Positions 12,965-24,274 of a stretch of DNA of 64,000 bases are shown here, piece by piece; position 1 is the first letter of the stretch; each line of letters starts with the position of its first letter. The notes beneath the pieces are model-generated. The model made no database searches and was not told where the DNA came from. It was given only the letters and a program-made list of their open reading frames with translations. The translations under genes were made by a program, and so were the position numbers. Source of the DNA: Cristatella mucedo (taxonomy: Eukaryota; Bryozoa; Phylactolaemata; Cristatellidae). Location: positions 2,342,501 through 2,406,500 of the forward strand of contig WPIO01000006.1 in assembly GCA_009760855.2 (NCBI GenBank), in the 5' to 3' direction.

Positions 12965-13150
12965 ACGACCTCTTCTCTTCTGCTGCCAGCTTTGGTTCAG
13001 CCATACGAGCCGTTCTGCGAAACAACCACCTTGTTACTCACTTCCTCGACTGCCTTCCTAACTTACTCAGCTACGCTTCTCACTTTAGCGTTGTTGTTGC
13101 AAGAGATGCAAGAGTAATTTGGCTACCGTGTGACTCAAAAAGCAGCTTAA
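12965..13150 (+). mobile_element. LINE-B 3' fragment (old)
   Basis: Diverged but ordered remnants of the LINE-B end: 'ctgctgccagc', 'gttactcacttcctcgactgc', a 'ttgttgcaagagatg' segment and 'ggctaccg'. Substitutions are frequent, which suggests an older insertion than its neighbours. Confidence 0.5.
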
Positions 13151-13162
13151 ACTTTGAGGGCG

Positions 13163-13288
13163 CGAGTTGTGGTTTGGCCCAGTGGTTAAGGTGCTCGCCC
13201 CAACCGAGGTCTGACCAAGGTCACGGGCTAGAGCCTCGTGGCATACGTGAAGCGCCTGAATATAGATTAAATTCTCATAATAATAATA
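13163..13288 (+). mobile_element. SINE-A copy abutting a LINE-A tail
   Basis: Head 'ggtttggcccagtggttaag', B-box-like 'gggctagagcc', then 'gaagcgcctgaatatagatt'. Its tail runs directly into the (AAT)n tail of the minus-strand LINE-A next door, so the two 3' ends meet tail to tail. Confidence 0.8.
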
Positions 13289-14225
13289 ATAATAATTCAC
13301 TTGATAAAGCGCCCTCAGAGAACTTAATCTCTCTCTAGGAGCTTTACATTTGCTGTAAAGTGAAATGCAATTGAATGGTAAGTAAAATCATGCTTAAAAA
13401 ACAAACGAAATGAATAATATGGTTAGGGGTGACATGCACAGGGTCAGCATGCAAATGTGGTTAGTGGCAGCATGCACAGTGTCAGCACGCATAAGCACAT
13501 CAAGGACGAATCACAGGGACCCACTAAATGCTGTCCTAAATTGGTGTTTTTAAGTTTCTTTTAAATGTCGTCAGGTAATGGGATGTTCTGACGCAGGTCG
13601 GGAGGGAGTTCCAGGCTGTGGGAGCATACGAGCTGAATGCACGGTCTCCAAAGGATTTAAGGTTTGTACGAGGTATTTGTAGACTGTTGGATTCCGAAAA
13701 GCGGGTGGTACGATGCTTGGCCTGATGGGGTAGTATATCTGACAGATAGGCTGGGGCCATAGAATAAAGGGATCTAAAAGTGAGCGACAAAACCTTGAAG
13801 TCAATCCGTTGCTTGACTGGTAGCCAGTGCAGGTCGGCGAGAAGTGGAGTAATGTGGCAACTGCGACGCTCACGACAGACAAGCCTAGCTGCAGAGTTTT
13901 GCACCAGCTGCAATCGCCTGATCGCACATTGTGGTAGGCCAGTAAGCAGTGAGTTGCAGAAGTCGAGACGGGATGTCACGAATGCATGGACCAACTTCGA
14001 TGTGGTATCTTTATCTAAACAAGCCCGAATTTTAGCAATGTTATGAAGCTGAAAATAGGCGGATTTGACTGTGGAGCTGATATGGTCGTCAAACGAGAGG
14101 TCGCTTTGGAATATGACACCTAGATTTCGAGCTGATTCAACTGGAGATATGCTGGCAGAGCCAATTTTGAGAGTCAGCCTTTCCAATCTCTGGATCACAC
14201 TGGGTTTGCCCATAACTAGTAAGTC
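13289..14225 (-). mobile_element. LINE-A, 5'-truncated copy with 225-codon RT fragment
   Basis: CR1/L2-group non-LTR retrotransposon. The open frame 14213..13536 encodes the C-terminal third of a reverse transcriptase: 'ARNLGVIFQSDLSFDDHI', 'LVHAFVTSRLDFCNSLLTGL', 'RLQLVQNSAARLVCRERR', 'ITPLLADLHWLPVKQRIDFK' and the terminal 'FGDRAFSSYAPTAWNSLPT'. The catalytic YxDD region lies upstream and is missing, as are the endonuclease and ORF1. Downstream are ~250 bases of 3' untranslated sequence, the tail hairpin and (ATT)n. The frame is open, so the insertion is fairly recent, but it is non-autonomous. Confidence 0.92.
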
Positions 14226-14312
14226 ATAGGGTGCTATGCAAATGAATTATATTAATATATTAGTATTAAAACTCTCTAGCCGAACATCCACTTAGTCTGC
14301 GTGGCTTGATGG

Positions 14313-14313
<1 letters not shown>

Positions 14314-14407
<94 letters not shown>
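14314..14407. repeat. (AT)n microsatellite
   Basis: About 94 bases of pure alternating AT. It explains the Tyr/Ile-repeat frames on both strands. Confidence 0.97.
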
Positions 14408-14409
<2 letters not shown>

Positions 14410-16319
14410 TGCATACACGCATTCGTGCGTTTTGTATAGCTTCAGCATTAAAGGAATTGCATGTAATAAGTTGCTTCCGATGTCATATTCTCAGCAGATC
14501 GAACTTGATTTGAAGACTCGTAAATTATATTAAGCTGATCCGTAGATTTTTGAATACATTTAGCCGATTTAGAAACGCCTTTTTTGTATTGAGAACTGGA
14601 TAGCTTATCATTTTCAAGCATTAGTAATTTCTATTTATTAGCCATGTTTAATGTCATCTGGTAGGAAGTTCAAATTGTTGAAGGAACATGCCACGAACTT
14701 ACAGCATTCGTGCTCCATTCTAGCTGCAGATTTGAGTGAAACAGGTTCGCGGGGGGGGGGGGCCGACTTGGTCTCAAATAAAGCCTATCTGTGCTTGCTT
14801 GCATAATCGGCCTTCCGGTTCGCCAAAAAGGGCGTGCGTTTTCCGAGCGACATAATCAGCTAAGGTCTGTGTACAGCTTGTCCATTTGTTTCGTCAGTCG
14901 CTCGTGAGAATTTACACTTTCATGGACGTCCAAATGCTTGCTCCTCCGTCTCTGCCGTCCACTCGGTGCTTTCTCGTTCGCCTGAGCAAGCTGACCACGT
15001 GACCACTTTCCATGGCGTCAGCTCTGAGAGGCCATTCTACCAAGGTAAGATGGTGCATGCCGTCTGGTCATTCACCTATGATATCGTTCAAATGCTTTCC
15101 TCAACGCACGGATGCGTGCGGCGGACATCGTCAACGGAAACCCAGACATCGTCAACGGAAACCCCGGACATCGTCAACGGAAACCCCGGACATCGTCAAC
15201 GGAAACCCCAGACAATGCAAGGGAGGTGGCGAAAGGAACGAGAGCCATCAGTTTCTCAGCGGCTCTCAGCGCTTTCTTCCGCAAGCACAAGATGGCGAAC
15301 TTCAGTGAAAATAAGACCTAAGCGGGAAAATAAACTCTTACTAGTCTTACTATTCAGGGTGCTCGTAATATGAGTTCTATCTAAAAAAAAAGTAAGCCCA
15401 TGGTTAAGGGGGAATGTGTTCAATCTATCTCCAGGGGGGGGGGCATCTTTAAATAGACGCACGCAGATGGCAAACGAATGGAGCGATCATTATAGAAATT
15501 GGCACAAGTCACAATGGTATCGGGAGCAATCTGAAACTTGAAAATGTTGATGTATTTATTTAGTTTTTGAATCACACTGCACCCGTGGACTTTCCTGGGT
15601 AGTATTTCAAAATGAAGTGTAACGTACATCTGATAGCAAACCTACTCAATTGTAGTGCAGGAAAAATATGGCGTCCCCTGGTAACAAGCCAAGACGCATC
15701 ATGTAGAGTAAACATTAATAAACAAGATTGTTTTTTGGTTCGATGCGGTGTATACATAAAACATATGTTATTGAGTCTAAAATCTGCTCTTTAATAAACC
15801 AGGTACGCTATTCCGCTAGTTGGTCAGTTGGTCCGTTGTCGTCACTGAATTCTTCACGCTTACATAAAGTCCTTTGTGATGTATTTATTGTAGTTCAATG
15901 CCGGTACAGCAGTGATGATTGTCAAAAAAGAGGAATACTGCTTGTCTTTCAAAAAAGATGGAGATTACTTGCTAATAATCTGCATGCGTAGCTGCAGCAT
16001 GCAGTTGTCTGGCAGTTGAAAGTAAACATCGAAATGCTAAACAACAATAGGACTTAACAAAGGACGGCGGTCACATTCCGGGAGCTTGCGCGTCACTTGC
16101 AGTACGACGTCCTTTGCTGAGCAGCCAACTTGACGTTTACCGCTTCCGGTGCTTCCGCTTGGACCAGCTGACTTGAGGTATTAGAAAGCTGCCATAGTGA
16201 ATGTGACCTACCGGAAGTCACGCTCCACCTGCCTTTGGCAAGCGATAGACGTGCGCAAATAGAATCTGCCCGGGATTCTTCACCGGGGGGGGGGGGAGGC
16301 TTGCTTAAACTGGTCGAAG
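14408..16319. other. No recognised gene; one short minisatellite
   Basis: Holds poly-G runs near 14752, 15434 and 16286 and the minisatellite at 15123-15209. I recognise no coding sequence. Confidence 0.5.
15123..15209. repeat. Minisatellite, 21/22-bp unit, four copies
   Basis: Four head-to-tail units starting 'gacatcgtcaacgg', at 15123, 15144, 15166 and 15188. The first is 21 bases and the rest 22. A partial unit follows at 15210. Because the unit is not a multiple of three, translation shifts frame in each copy, which argues against coding use. Confidence 0.95.
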
Positions 16320-17465
16320 CTCTCCAGCCAGGTCAGTGGACACTCAAGCTCTCCTTCCAAAGTAAACTTGAAGATGCACCGGGTTAAGCGCAGGCTTGAA
16401 CGTCGTTTCAAGAAATCGGGGTCTGATGCAGATATTGTCAATTTCAAAGACTTCCATCAAGTTTATACCCGGAAGCTAAAAAAAAGCCAGGGCTTCTTTT
16501 TTCACTCGAAAAGCTGAATTCCAGCTAGTCGGACCCTAAACAGATTTATAAGACAGTAAATCATTTACTAGCCAATGCTGAAAGGTCTGACTCCCCAGAT
16601 ATTGATGGCTCAGCCGAAACGTTTTCAGCCTTCTTTACTGAAAGGAATAGTGCGCATTCGTGACTCCATAAAGCCGTTTTGGTTTCGTTTTCGACAGCTG
16701 CCTACATTGTAGGCTCATTCAGAAGACTGCTTCTACAGATAGCCATCACGTCCGATCCCTATACAAGATTAGGAGCTGTCTTCCACGGTGGCTTGTAAAA
16801 AATTTAACTAGTTCCTTAGTTCTGTCAAGGCTTGATTATTGTAATTCCCTTTTGGCAGGGCTACCAAAGAAAGCAACTAGGCCACTGCTGCTGACTATGA
16901 ATATGGCTGCAAGGCTAGTCTTCAAGTCACAGAGGTTTGAGCACGCGCCTCTTTTGCTAAAAGAGCTTGGATGGCTGCTGGTTGATCAACGGATATAGAG
17001 TAAAGCTCTTACACTGACCCACAAGGCACGCCGTGGCTTGGATCCTCCATACCTAGCAGAACTGCTGCACCAGTTTCAGCCTCTTCGCGCCCTCAGGTCT
17101 TGGGTAGAAAATAAATTAGCTGTTCCATTCCTCCACTTAAAGACCGTTGGCGACGGAAGCTTTAGCTACGCAGGTCCTAGACTGTGGAACTCGCTTCCAC
17201 AATTCTTATGCAACGACAACTACTCTCCTGCTGTCAACTGTGGCTCATCCTCTTGAGTGGTCCTGAGCTGCTACGTCCACGCTACTCATTACCTCAACTG
17301 CTCTCCTAACTCTGCTATGCTTCCCACTTTCTCTTTGTTGCGTGAGACGAAGTCTGTTGGCTACCGAATGCGTACCGAAAGCCACTTAGGCTGTGAGTGC
17401 GCTACACAAAGCTCTCCCGAGTAACAGCCACGTAGTCTTTGTGGCTTTGTGGAGTTACAGACAGA
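16320..17465 (+). mobile_element. LINE-B with internal deletion
   Basis: Starts in the region between endonuclease and RT ('VKRRLERRFKKSGSDADIV' at about 16390-16450), reaches the 'SAETFSAFFTERNSAHS' segment near 16640, then jumps at about 16672-16700 to the late RT ('SHHVRSL', 'SRLDYCNSLLAGLPKKATR', 'NMAARLVFKSQRF'). The middle of the RT, including the catalytic motifs, is absent. The 3' end (17038-17465) is well preserved and is followed by (CA)n. Confidence 0.88.
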
Positions 17466-17466
17466 G

Positions 17467-17516
17467 ACACACAAACACACACACACACACACACACCCAC
17501 ACACACACACACACAT
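17467..17516. repeat. (CA)n microsatellite at LINE-B end
   Basis: Alternating CA with one CCC interruption, immediately after the LINE-B 3' end. Confidence 0.9.
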
Positions 17517-17539
17517 TCAATGGCAGAAAAAATTAGGCA

Positions 17540-18065
17540 CACAAGTAGTCACAACTGAGATTGTTATTGCTTCTCTGGAAAAAGGGGTAGTACCCACGTC
17601 CTTCAAATCGACCGTAGTACGACCGACACTTAAAATGCCAGTATTAGATATATAGGTCGTAGTAAACTAATGCCCAGTTTACCTTCTACCATTGTTTTCC
17701 AATATTCAAGAAAACTGCGTCGCTAAGAAGTTTATATCGCACACTGAAAAGAATGAATTGTCTGAAACCTTGTAGTGGGGAGATTCGCCGCTCCACTCAA
17801 ACTGCTCTCCCCTCCCCCCCCCCACGCAACGAATGATTTCCTACGCAGCAACGATTGCGGGAATGTCTGTGCCCTACCACTGCTGGATCTACAAGCAGTC
17901 GTTGACACTATCCATTGCGATTTTATATTTAAACGATGTAGCGCTACGATTGGTGTCGCAGACGAGGCACTGACGCGGTTCAAACCTTACCTATCCGGAC
18001 GCATTCAGTACGCGGCGCGTGGCTTCCGGCGGACCTATGACAAGACCCTTTCAGGCTGTAATAGC
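17540..18065 (+). mobile_element. LINE-B RT fragment (decayed)
   Basis: Matches the RT segment at 49980-50085 and 50690-50870. It shows a 'FKSTVVRPTLKMP' block at about 17605-17645, then 'LLDLQAVVDTI' and 'VADEALTRFKPYLSGR', which correspond to the 'LLDLSAVINTF' and 'LADEALALF' blocks of the better copy. It may be part of the same original insertion as the preceding copy, rearranged. Confidence 0.65.
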
Positions 18066-18834
18066 TGTCCTTGAACTTGCCTTCGCACGTGCGTGCCGAA
18101 CGTACGGGCCGCGGCATATCGCTTTGCGTCGACTGTGACGCTTTTACAGCCCTTGAGCTTCCAAGAAGAATGTAAGTCCCGAATGAAACGCATAGTAGCT
18201 TCTATGGCTTGCGTATGCGACTGGATGCGCGAGGTTGTGCAGGCATGTACTTAAAAGCAGTTTCCGTTTTGTGTTGAAACGTAGTTGTTCGTAGTGAATC
18301 CCGCGTGTATCTCTTCTCGTCGTGCATACTCGGTTAGGTTTTACCTTTTGTGTGTATTTTCTGCTGTCTTTTTCATAATCCCGAGAAGCTGTTGGCTGGT
18401 GCCTTCTCTTCGTCTGTAGCCGTTGCCCGCCTGGCCGACCTGTACAATGTACCAAGTGTCGTCGTAGCCTGGTTCATTAAATCAGGCTCCATCTATTTGC
18501 ATTGTCCGTAAGATTCTCAACTGTAAGTTCGCTATTTATTTTCTGTCGCTGCGGTTCGTTAGTCTGCGCAGGCGTAGCGCCGTCAGATGCAAATGGAGGT
18601 CAACTGAGCAGTCCCTGTGCCGAGTGAATTGCCAGTGCCAAGCTGCTAGCGGTCATCGCTGCCTCCGGTCGTCCTACATTCTGAGCTCACCGTCCGCACT
18701 GGCTTTCAAAGATGTCGACAGCCGGTACCGAGCTACCCAGCCAGCCCTCTAGCTGGGTGCAGCTGCAGTTACATCTGCTTCGTCCGTTATAAACTTGGCA
18801 AATGTCGCTTTAACCTCTTCTCCCTGGCCTGTAC
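18066..18834. other. No recognised gene
   Basis: Moderate-GC sequence without a domain or repeat that I can identify. Confidence 0.5.
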
Positions 18835-18880
<46 letters not shown>

Positions 18881-19330
18881 AGGGAGAGAGAGAACACAGA
18901 GGGAGAGAAATGAAAGAAAAAACTAGAGCCTTGAAGACGAGTAGATAGTTATTGACAGAAAGGACTGATAATGGCAGAGAGACAGTCAGATGAGGCCTGA
19001 AGGTATGCTGTAGACAGGCAGAGCGAAAAGAGAAAATAGAGGTACACAGCAGGCAAAATCACTGGCATGTGGATAGAGGGGGAGAGAGAGAGAAAGGAGA
19101 AGTGAGGGGCAGACAGAAGGAGACGTCGTTTACTCAAAGGGACAGACGAAGAAAAGAGATAGATACATATGTGGAGAGGTAGATACGTACTGAGAGTCGA
19201 GACTGAGGAGGGGGATTCGAAACGCCTCGATAAAATAGCTGAGCATTGTAGGGACAGATAGAGGTTGAAAGAAAGACAGGCAGAGAGAGAGAGCCGAGAG
19301 AAGACAAACATAGATAAGATTGTTGGGGTA
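18835..19330. repeat. GA-rich low-complexity tract
   Basis: Pure (GA)n at 18838-18874, then a long degenerate purine-rich stretch with 'gacaga/gagaga' words to about 19330. The Ser/Leu-rich minus-strand frames here are simple translations of this tract. Confidence 0.85.
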
Positions 19331-19689
19331 GACAGACAAGGATCGAGTCATAGTTACGACTATAATAATTCCAATAACATTGATAAGTATAATGAGAAGT
19401 ATTTTGTGTTGTGCTCTAAGTGAACCGAAACTCTGTGTGAGCACTTTACATTCGGCTGCTAGCCAAGCAATTATCAAGAGTAGTAAAGAAATATGCTTTT
19501 TTGCCATGCTTAGACGAGCATGGCAAAAAAGCACGCACGTATTATACTATGACAAGCAAGCAAGCCACAGAAGACACTAACGGCTACTAGAAATCCCTAT
19601 GTGAAGACAAACCTAATTGAAAAACTAGTCAAACTCGACTAAAGCCCGTAATTAGGAACGTGCACTGAAGAATGAAAAAATAATACGTT

Positions 19690-20745
19690 TGTATTGAACC
19701 CCCAGAGAACTTAATCTCTTTGTGGGCACTTCGCATTTAGGCAAACATGCACCGTGTCGTCACACATAAGCACACAAGGACTCGGCTGACGTTGAGAAAT
19801 GGGTGCGTTTGTTTGCCTTTTTTCAAATGTCGTCCAGTGAGAGGACATCGTGACTCTTTCGGGATTGAGTTCGGAAGTGAAGTCGATGCAGTGCTTGGTT
19901 GGGCCGGCAGACCAGCAAGCAGTGAGTTACAAAAGTCGAGACGGGATGTCAGAAATGCCTGTACCGTTGTGGCTGGTGTATCCTGGTCAAAGTTGGCTCG
20001 AATTTTCGCTATATTGCCTAACTTTAATAAGGCAGAGTTGACTGTACAGCTGATGTACTCGTTAGTATTGGGTCACTTGGAATAATCACACCTAGATTTT
20101 ATGAAGATGTTACTAGAGATACGCTAGCAGAGTCGATTTTGAGGTTTATGCTTTCCCATTTCTGAGTCACACTTGGTTCGCCCACAAATATTAACTTGAT
20201 TTTTATTGCCATTCGATTTGAGAAAGTTTGATGCCATTCTAGTACGGGTGTCAGCAGTACGTGCTGCAAAGGAGTTGAGAGAATTTGACATACTAGAGGG
20301 CTTGGTGAGGTCAAAGCAAAAGTACAGCTGAGTGTCCCTGAGAGAATTTGACATACTAGAGGGCTTGGTGAGGTCAAAGCAAAAGTACAGCTGAGTGTCC
20401 GCTGCATGCACGTGAAGGCCTACATTGTGCTTGGTGATCACACTGGCGATAAGGAGAGTGTAATTGCAAGAAAAAATCGGACCTGGAACAGAGCCTTGAG
20501 GTACCACATACTTTAGTGGTTTCCTGGGCGATCTCTTGGCATTGATAGGTGGCATTTTTTCATTGAGATGTGATCTAAGCAAGTGCAGTGCAGTGCCAGT
20601 GATGCCAAGGTGAGTTGAGAGGTGCTCGACAAGAACTTGGTCATCACTAATATCAAACACTACCGAAACATCTAGCCAAACAAGCTTAAGGCGTTTGCCT
20701 TCTCAAGCTTGCTTAGTAGACCTAGCTAGTTTATTGTCCACGGGA
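19690..20745 (-). mobile_element. LINE-A RT copy with internal in-frame duplication
   Basis: The minus strand runs from an RT palm segment (20660..20124) to the 3' tail near 19690. Visible blocks are 'LDVSVVFDISDDQVLVEHL', 'LRSHLN', 'VPQGSVPGPIF' (normally QGSVLGP-like) and 'HVHAADTQLYF', where the catalytic Tyr-Ala-Asp-Asp is now His-Ala-Ala-Asp. A 21-residue segment from 'DTQLYF' onward is present twice. After 'NGNKNQVNICG' the frame continues to 'KCDSEMGKHK'. With the catalytic pair damaged and the thumb deleted, it is inactive. Confidence 0.85.
20277..20402. repeat. 63-bp direct tandem duplication
   Basis: The unit beginning 'gagagaatttgacatactag' at 20277 restarts at 20340, an exact 63-base step (21 codons). 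The two units are identical over at least 61 bases. Confidence 0.97.
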
Positions 20746-20764
20746 AACCATGGGTATTTCTACC

Positions 20765-21025
<261 letters not shown>

Positions 21026-21559
21026 TAGTAAGAGGTGCAAACTTATCAAGAACTTAAGCAAGTGTCGTGTATACTAGCGTTCTACCGATGATGACAGGCT
21101 GGAAAGGGTATTAGTTAGTGCAACAAAGATATTTTCATACAGACACCGTCAATCTCAGGAGTCTTAAAGGTTTTGTGCTTCTCAGAGGATTCTAGGTGCT
21201 GAGGGGGGCTGACACTGCAGACTAAATGAGGTCTGCATGTGATCAGACCTGCTGAATTTGGTTTTCACTACTGGGCACTAGTTCACAAGTGCTATTTGAT
21301 GAGTGTGTGATTCTTATTTTGAGCGGTGTCTTGCATGTAAGCCACGACAGAAAATGAGTCAGGTAGTGCACGAAATGTGTCCTCACAATTGGTATTAAAA
21401 CCATCAATATGAGGAAAGGTTGATTTCTTGAGCACATAATCAAAATGAATCATAGAAATCAGAAATAAAGGAAGACTTTAAATGGGGGTGATAGCATACT
21501 GTCACCTTATGCATTACCGTTGGAGGGGTTCAAAACAAGAGGCTCGAAAGACTGTTTCC

Positions 21560-21705
21560 ATGCTGGCATGCTGACACTTTGCATGACACCTCTAACAATA
21601 TTATGCTTATTGTCATTGAGCATGCTACCACTAACCATTCGATCGTGCTTCCTTTGCAGCACATTTGAAGTGCCTAAAAAGAGATTGCGTTTTCTGGGAG
21701 GGGAT
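21560..21705 (+). mobile_element. LINE-A 3' untranslated fragment
   Basis: Ordered matches to the LINE-A 3' region ('gcatgctgacactttgcatg', 'ctaacaatattatgcttatt', 'ccattcgatcgtgcttcc', 'agagattgcg'). No RT part and no (ATT)n tail remain. Confidence 0.7.
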
Positions 21706-21985
21706 TGCAAATGGTTTGAAATTATGTGTATCTCCATCTGTAACTTCACTGAAACACCGTGGGTGTGACACGTGTGAGTTTTGTATAGCGCACTCTCAGC
21801 CTAAGCAGGTTTCGGTATGCATTCGGTAGCCAGCATACTTCACCTCGCGCAACAAAGAGAAAGTGAGCAGCCGAGCTGAGTCTGGAGAGCAGTTGGGGTA
21901 GTGAGTGGCATGGAAGTAGCAGCTCAGGACCGCTGGAAAGGATGAGCCAGAGTCGGCAGCTTGGAGAATAGTTGTCGTTGCATGA

Positions 21986-22318
21986 TTGGCGACAGAAGCT
22001 TTAGCTCTGCAGGTCCTAGACTGTGGAACTCGCTTCCACAATTCTTACGCAACGACAACTACTCTCCAACTGCCGACTATGGCACATCTTTTTCAGCGGT
22101 CCTGAACTGCTACTTCTATGCTACTCACTACCTTAACTGCTCTCCTGACTCTGCTGTGCTTCCCACTTTCTCTTTGTTGCGTGAGACGAAGTCTGTTGGC
22201 TACCGAATGCGTACCGAAAGCCGCTTAGGCTGTGAGTGCGCTATACAAAACTCTCCTGCGTAACATCCACATGGTCTTTATGACTTTGTGGAGTTACTGA
22301 CGGAGATACATTACATTA
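21986..22318 (+). mobile_element. Nested LINE-B 3' end with 5-bp target duplication
   Basis: A short, well-preserved LINE-B end ('VGDRSFSSAGPRLWNSLPQFL' onward, to the 'acattaca' tail) inserted into an older LINE-B in opposite orientation. The host sequence 'catga' stands on both sides, at 21981-21985 and 22319-22323. Because the tail itself ends in 'catta' words, one or two bases of the duplication are ambiguous. Confidence 0.85.
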
Positions 22319-22693
22319 CATGAGAATTGTGGAAGTAAGCTCCACAGTCTAGGACCTGCATAGGAAAAGGCTTCTGTTGCCAATGGTCTTTTAGCTGAGG
22401 CATGGAACAGCGGATTTATTGTCCACACTGGACCTGAGGGCACGAGGAGGCTGAAACTGGTGCAGCAATTCAGCTAGGTATGGAGGAGCCAAGCCATGGT
22501 GGGTCTCGTGGGTCAGCATTAGAACGTTGCTCTGTATCCAGTGATCAACCGGCAGCCATCTTAGCTCTTTTAGCAGAGAGACATGTGATCAAGCCTCTGG
22601 TATTTGTGTGCAGCCATATTCATAGCCATCTGCAGTGGCCTAGTGGCTTTTATCCGTATCCGAACCAAAATGGAATTACAATAATCTTAAGAA

Positions 22694-22862
22694 ATATTAG
22701 CTGATTTAACAGCCTCATTTGTATTGAGGCTGAAAAGCCGTATCGGTTATCACAGCTGCTTGCTGTTGGCAATAAAGGACTCGCTCGACCGCAGGATGCA
22801 AACCAACGATCTCGGTCAGGAAGAGTGAGCAACTTACCTCCTGGGCCATCACGGCTCCTAGT
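22694..22862 (-). mobile_element. SINE-B copy
   Basis: The minus strand has the tRNA-like head, a 'gatcg...' middle, the 'cgataccggcttttcagcctc'-type body and the end 'gaggctgttaaatcagc'. It lies inside a LINE-B. The order is the same as at 41.6 and 33.7 kb, although the B-box is mutated. Confidence 0.75.
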
Positions 22863-23105
22863 GTAGCCGAGACGGAACTAAGGAACTAGCTAAATTCTTT
22901 GCAAGCCACTTTGGAAGACCGTTCCTAATCTTGGATAGGGATCGGGCGTGATGGCTAGCTGTCGAAGCAGTCTTCTTAACGAAGCTTTCAAAATTTAGGC
23001 AGCTGTCGAAGGCGACACCTGAATTTCGAGCACTTGGTGATGGTTGCACAAAGCTATCACCTATTAAGGAAAGAATGGGCGATAATGATGAGTCCTTCAC
23101 CAGTT

Positions 23106-23735
23106 TTGACTAATGAAAGCAAGATATGCGATCGGGAATTGTGCAGTGGACAGGAACCACTAGTACCTCTTTGTATCGGGAGGCGAGAATCATGTAGGTG
23201 TAAGCATATAAAGCACACATGAAAAGAAAGGTGCTCAGGGGTTCTGACAAAGGTCACTGGAGCTTCAACTCTGCCTAAGTCTTAAATGATGCTTTGCCAT
23301 TGCAGATGTAGTGTGAGAGAGGCATGGTAAGATGGGTATACGCCGAGGAGCAGATAGTGCGTGAGCGCACTGGTGCCGCATGGGAGTCAGCTGGGTGCTA
23401 CAAAGTGTGAAGTGATTTGTTTGCACGTGCATGCGCACACTTGTACGTCAGAAAGAGAAAGATGTGAGAGGCAGATATGAGGAAGAAAGAGTGGTAGAGT
23501 AAGAGAGAGAGGGAGAGAGATAAAACGATTGACAGGTTAGGACAGGCTTAAGGACTGGTTATTTGGCTGTGCCTCAAACAAACTTTGGATCGTTTAGCAA
23601 TTGCCCTTCTCATCATATTCTCCCAACGCCTGGCACAGGCTACCGACTGACCTCTCGACTTTTCTGACCTGACGTCATGAAAGGAGCTGAGATGCTGTCA
23701 ACCCTCCCCCCCCCCCCCCCCCGTTGCGTTTTCTT
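23106..23735. other. No recognised gene; short GA-rich patch and poly-C
   Basis: GA-rich words at 23450-23525 and a 17-base C run at 23706-23722. I recognise nothing coding. Confidence 0.5.
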
Positions 23736-23744
23736 CGTCCATAG

Positions 23745-23872
23745 ACGAAGTGTCGAGGTCGTGGGTTCGATTCCTGCGGTGGGCGATCCTTTATCGCCAC
23801 TGCAAACGGTGGTGATAGCCGTAAAGGCTCTTCTGTCGCTATACTAAAAGAGGCTGTTTAATCAGCTGGGAT
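23745..23872 (+). mobile_element. SINE-B copy, 5'-truncated
   Basis: Contains the B-box 'gtgggttcgattcc', the 'gggcgatccttta' junction, 'tcgccactgcaaacggtgg', 'gataagccgtaaaggctctt'-like body and the end 'gaggctgtttaatcagctgg'. The first part of the tRNA-like head is missing. Confidence 0.8.
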
Positions 23873-24274
23873 TTTTTTGTGTGCTTGCAAATCGCACGTG
23901 TTATTGGTACTTGGCACGTGGTATTGCTATTGTCAGTTACCCTGCTCTCTTTCTTTGTTGGTGTATGAAATAAATAATCAAGTATATGAAAGATAGTCCC
24001 TTCTCTAAGGAAGTGATATGAAACCTTGACCATAATTATTTTTCTGAAAAAGTGCCAACAGCAAATAGGCTAAAGTATCCGAGCTCGTAATTGTACAAGA
24101 GATAGTATACCTGCCAGGTGCAGCCATTCATGACTGCCATTATTAAGTCCCAGTGTCTTGTAGGTCACAGCAAGTTCAGTCGTTATGACGTGACTCAAGA
24201 GTATTTGATTGCTGCTCTGTGTGACTGTGTTTAGGAAGGAACCTGCGTACGGCTAGGCTTTTGCAACAGATATT

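Larger units (their letters stand above)
21768..23105 (-). mobile_element. LINE-B host copy, interrupted by a LINE-B and a SINE-B
   Basis: The minus strand starts in RT ('SARNSGVAFDSCLNF', 'SHHARSLSKIRNGLPKWLAK', about 23100-22865), is interrupted by a SINE-B at 22694-22862, resumes through the '(A)MNMAA' and 'LLHQFQPP' region to 22324, is interrupted again by a plus-strand LINE-B (21986-22318), and ends with its 3' tail at 21768. The pieces join in order once the two insertions are removed. The copy is decayed. Confidence 0.85.

Noticed and set aside
14266-14533. Tyr/Ile-repeat open frames on both strands
   Set aside because: Translation of (AT)n.
15100-15220. CRISPR-like regular repeats
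   Set aside because: 21/22-base units are head-to-tail without spacers in animal DNA. It is a minisatellite.
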